A DNA stretch of 64,000 nt from Erysipelotrichaceae bacterium 66202529. Its GTDB lineage: Bacteria; Bacillota_I; Bacilli_A; Erysipelotrichales; Erysipelotrichaceae. The notes under the pieces are model-generated. The model was given only the letters and a program-made list of their open reading frames with translations, searched no databases and was not told the origin of the DNA. Positions 61,647 through 64,000 of this stretch are shown piece after piece. The stretch spans positions 3,720,001-3,784,000 of the forward strand of contig CP046174.1 of the NCBI GenBank assembly GCA_017161075.1, written 5' to 3'. The stretch's first letter is position 1, and each line of letters opens with the position of its first letter. The position numbers were made by a program, and so were the translations under genes.

Positions 61647-62990
61647 TTATACAAGCAATGCCTGCTTCCATTTTCCACGTCTATAATAGATAATTCCGGC
61701 TATCACAGATACAAGTGTTGCCGCAGGAATCGCAAGACCGATCCCGGTAAGATCATGAGTTCCATACTGGGACAGGATGAATACCAAAGGGATGCGAATG
61801 CAAAGAGAGGCTGCGATTCCGTTGATCATGGCGAATAGAGTCCGTCCGCAGCCATTGAAGAAGCCGTTCATTGTAAATCCGAAGGCAACCAGCAGAAAAT
61901 CATATCGGAAATAATGCAGATATTGTTGTCCCGCGATGATGACAGCACCCTCTGCCTTGAAAATCCGCAAAATACTCTCAGACGATATACCAGCCCAGAT
62001 AAAGAAAATCATAGAAGCGCTGAATGCAAATAAAACACTGATCCATAAGGCTTTTCCAGCACGTTTCCAGTTTCCGGCTCCGATATTTTGTGCAGCTACG
62101 GTACTGATGGCGGATGCGATGGCCGTAGATGGCAGCATGGCAAAGCCTTCAAATTTATTGCAGATACCGGCAGCGGCACTGGCAGCGACGCCAAAGCCAT
62201 TGATGATAGCAGCTATACATAGGAATGAAATTGCCGATATAACCTCCTGCAGGGAAATAGGAAGACCGATTTTTAACAGCAGGAACGCCTTATCCCTTCG
62301 TATGTGAAAGCTGGATAAATGAAAATCAAAGCTGAATTTTTGTTTGCGCAGAAAAATGATGGACAAAACAAGCGATACCCCCTGGGAAAGTGTTGTCGCA
62401 ATGGCAGCTCCTGCAGCCCCCATCTGCAAACCGGCAACCAGCAGAAAATCGAGTACGATATTACATATGCAGGCTATCGTGATAAAATACAACGGACTTT
62501 TGGCATCTCCCAGCCCTCTGAGAACAGCACTGACAGCATTATAACCAAAGCTGAAAATAATGCCCATGCTGCATATATAAACATAACTGCAGGCATCCTG
62601 GTAGGCTTCCTGCGGTGTCTGAATGAGCCTTAGCAGCTGTGGTGTCATCACCAGCATTACAACTGTTAACAGGATTCCCAGCAACAAAAAAAGGGTAAAG
62701 GTTGTCGCAATAGAGGCTTCTATATCCCTTTCTTTTCCGTTGCCGGCATATTGTGCAATCAGTACGGTACTTCCCATTGTCAGACCGGTAATAAAAGAGA
62801 GCAGAAGCTGGGTAATCTGAGAACCCAGGGATACGGCAGAAATCTGCGCTTCGCTATTGTACCATCCCACTACCAGCAAATCGACGGTGCCGTACAGCAC
62901 CTGTATGAGGTTAGCTGCCAGAAAGGGCAGGGCAAACCACAGCAGGGCCGAATATAAATTGCCATGCAGTAAATCTATTTTCTTTTGCAT
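61647..62990 (-). CDS. MATE-family multidrug/cation antiporter
   Basis: A 447-residue membrane protein with about twelve transmembrane helices and two MatE halves (LPFLAANLIQVLYGTVDLLVVGWYN at the start of the first half; IGLPISLQEVISAISFLCIAAIINGFG starting the second). Such transporters export drugs or metabolites in exchange for Na+ or H+. It lies just downstream of the HAD phosphatase gene in the same direction. Substrate unknown. Confidence 0.92.
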   Translation of the reverse strand: MQKKIDLLHGNLYSALLWFALPFLAANLIQVLYGTVDLLVVGWYNSEAQISAVSLGSQITQLLLSFITGLTMGSTVLIAQYAGNGKERDIEASIATTFTLFLLLGILLTVVMLVMTPQLLRLIQTPQEAYQDACSYVYICSMGIIFSFGYNAVSAVLRGLGDAKSPLYFITIACICNIVLDFLLVAGLQMGAAGAAIATTLSQGVSLVLSIIFLRKQKFSFDFHLSSFHIRRDKAFLLLKIGLPISLQEVISAISFLCIAAIINGFGVAASAAAGICNKFEGFAMLPSTAIASAISTVAAQNIGAGNWKRAGKALWISVLFAFSASMIFFIWAGISSESILRIFKAEGAVIIAGQQYLHYFRYDFLLVAFGFTMNGFFNGCGRTLFAMINGIAASLCIRIPLVFILSQYGTHDLTGIGLAIPAATLVSVIAGIIYYRRGKWKQALLV

Positions 62991-63020
62991 GATGTTCCCT
63001 CCTGATCAGCATTCATCAGC

Positions 63021-63659
63021 TTATAAAATCATCAAAAGCTCCTGCGGTGTTTCTATGGCATAGCTGCAGGGAAGGGTAACCTGAGTAACACTGCCCCATT
63101 TTGCCCAGACAAAATCAACAGATGCCGCTTTTGCACAGAGCGCATCGTTCATAGAATCTCCAACAAACAGCAGCTGTCCTGAAGAGTATCCGGTTTTCTG
63201 CATGATATAAAGGAGCACATCAGGGGCAGGCTTGGTATGAGCAACGACATCCTGGACGCCGATACAGGAAAAGCAGGCGAAGGCTTCCTCTGTCAGTTGG
63301 TTTTTCAGTTCGTAAAATGCTGCATAGCTGCGTGAGGTCGCAATACCAAGTGCATAGCCGCGCCTGTGCAATTCTATTAACAGCTCATCAATTCCGGGAA
63401 ATGGCTTTACCGTATTCATTTCGTTCTCACGCTGATGAAAGCAGATATCCTCGAAGCGTTCCTTATCCTCTGGCGGTATTTTCAGATATGTACAATTTTC
63501 CTCATCCGTCTGAAAATAGCAGGGAATAAAATGTTCATATGATAAAGGGCTGCGATTGGGATACATGACCCGATATCCTTCATAAAGCATAGAAATCATA
63601 ACGGCAGAGTCAACCAGCGTTCCATCACAGTCAAATACAATCATTTTATAGCTTTGCAC
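63021..63659 (-). CDS. HAD-superfamily phosphatase
   Basis: A 212-residue hydrolase of the phosphoglycolate phosphatase/beta-phosphoglucomutase group. Motif I is DCDGTLVD (about 9-16), motif III the Lys in KPAPDVL, and motif IV GDSMND. It starts with GTG (63659) eight bases after AGAAGG, two bases beyond the HPr-like gene stop, so it is translated from the same message. Substrate not predictable. Confidence 0.88.
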   Translation of the reverse strand: MQSYKMIVFDCDGTLVDSAVMISMLYEGYRVMYPNRSPLSYEHFIPCYFQTDEENCTYLKIPPEDKERFEDICFHQRENEMNTVKPFPGIDELLIELHRRGYALGIATSRSYAAFYELKNQLTEEAFACFSCIGVQDVVAHTKPAPDVLLYIMQKTGYSSGQLLFVGDSMNDALCAKAASVDFVWAKWGSVTQVTLPCSYAIETPQELLMIL

Positions 63660-63661
63660 AT

Positions 63662-63919
63662 TTACAACCTTCTTTCACAATATCGGCGCAATTCATCCGC
63701 TGCCTGCTGTTCATCGCTGCCTTCAATTTCAAAGAACAGAATTTCATTCCTTCCTACATTGATTTCCATCAGCTCTACGATTCTGCGTACATTGGCACTT
63801 CGCTGTCTGCTATACACTGTTATCGTACTGCTGAATGTTCGTGCCATTGCGGATAGATCACTTGCCGGCCGTGCATGAAGCCCCATGTGGCTCTTTACTG
63901 TATATTGGAATGTAATCAT
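63662..63919 (-). CDS. HPr-like phosphocarrier protein lacking Ser46
   Basis: An 85-residue HPr-family protein. The phosphorylated histidine is in SHMGLHARPAS (His15). Aligned without gaps to Bacillus HPr, position 46 is Arg (VRRIVELM) where HPr has the regulatory Ser in LKSIMGVM. It can probably accept phosphate from PEP through enzyme I but not be phosphorylated by HPr kinase. The ATG at 63919 follows GAGAGGTGA. It is co-transcribed with a HAD phosphatase gene and no other PTS gene is near. Confidence 0.85.
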   Translation of the reverse strand: MITFQYTVKSHMGLHARPASDLSAMARTFSSTITVYSRQRSANVRRIVELMEINVGRNEILFFEIEGSDEQQAADELRRYCERRL

Positions 63920-64000
63920 TCTGTCACCTCTCATATCATATAAATCATTAAATCATCGTATGAATTTTCATTTGTATCCTTGAAGACCTTTAGCATAGCA

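Overview
The window is chromosomal DNA of a low-GC Firmicute, most likely an Erysipelotrichia member close to [Clostridium] innocuum. This assignment is inference from the rplK-rplA-rplJ-rplL-methyltransferase-rpoB-rpoC order, innocuum-style XRE/TPR regulators, and an RpoB with asparagine at the E. coli 526 position, as in Mollicutes. No database search was possible.

Host part, left (1-24.6 kb): the 5' part of a 23S rRNA gene and a complete 16S rRNA gene (minus strand, with promoter and an RNase III-type processing stem), an Lhr-type helicase, an unrecognised 436-residue protein, tRNA-Ser(CGA), and the ribosomal protein/RNA polymerase operon rplK-rplA-rplJ-rplL-ybxB-like-rpoB-rpoC with its promoter, L10 leader and terminators. 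Then come an alpha/beta hydrolase, a MerR/GyrI regulator and a metallophosphoesterase.

Mobile part (24,674-59,045): two integrative elements, one inside the other. The outer element is about 8.2 kb without its insert. It sits in a host XRE/TPR regulator gene, whose 36-codon 5' piece and 321-codon 3' piece lie 34 kb apart and join in frame. It carries an FMN riboswitch with ribD-ribE-ribBA-ribH, a MobT-type relaxase with a matching oriT hairpin, an array of about eight degenerate 60-bp repeats, a small TnpW-like protein and a TndX-type large serine recombinase. It has no transfer apparatus, so it looks like a mobilizable element with a vitamin B2 operon as cargo.

The recombinase gene of the outer element is itself split after codon 59 by the inner element (31,391-57,575, about 26.2 kb, GC-richer). 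The inner element is a Tn1549/CTn4-like conjugative element. It has its own serine recombinase and TnpW, a sigma factor and HTH regulators, MobC/MobP relaxase, TTRAP, an ArdA-ArdC anti-restriction fusion, topoisomerase III, an NlpC/P60 hydrolase, a DNA methyltransferase, VirB4, PrgI, a radical SAM protein, VirB6-like, Maff2, VirD4, PcfB and a replication initiator. Within it lies an AT-rich cargo: a strong promoter, an 8-codon leader peptide MLHSMRIR, two terminator hairpins, a Cys-rich KTR protein and a Cfr/RlmN-family 23S rRNA methyltransferase. This is the layout of antibiotic-induced attenuation. Two inverted copies of an oriT-like sequence flank the mobC-mobP-TTRAP-ard segment.

Host part, right (59-64 kb): the 3' piece of the interrupted regulator gene, a possible SUFU-like protein, a MATE transporter, a HAD phosphatase and an HPr-like protein that lacks the regulatory Ser46.
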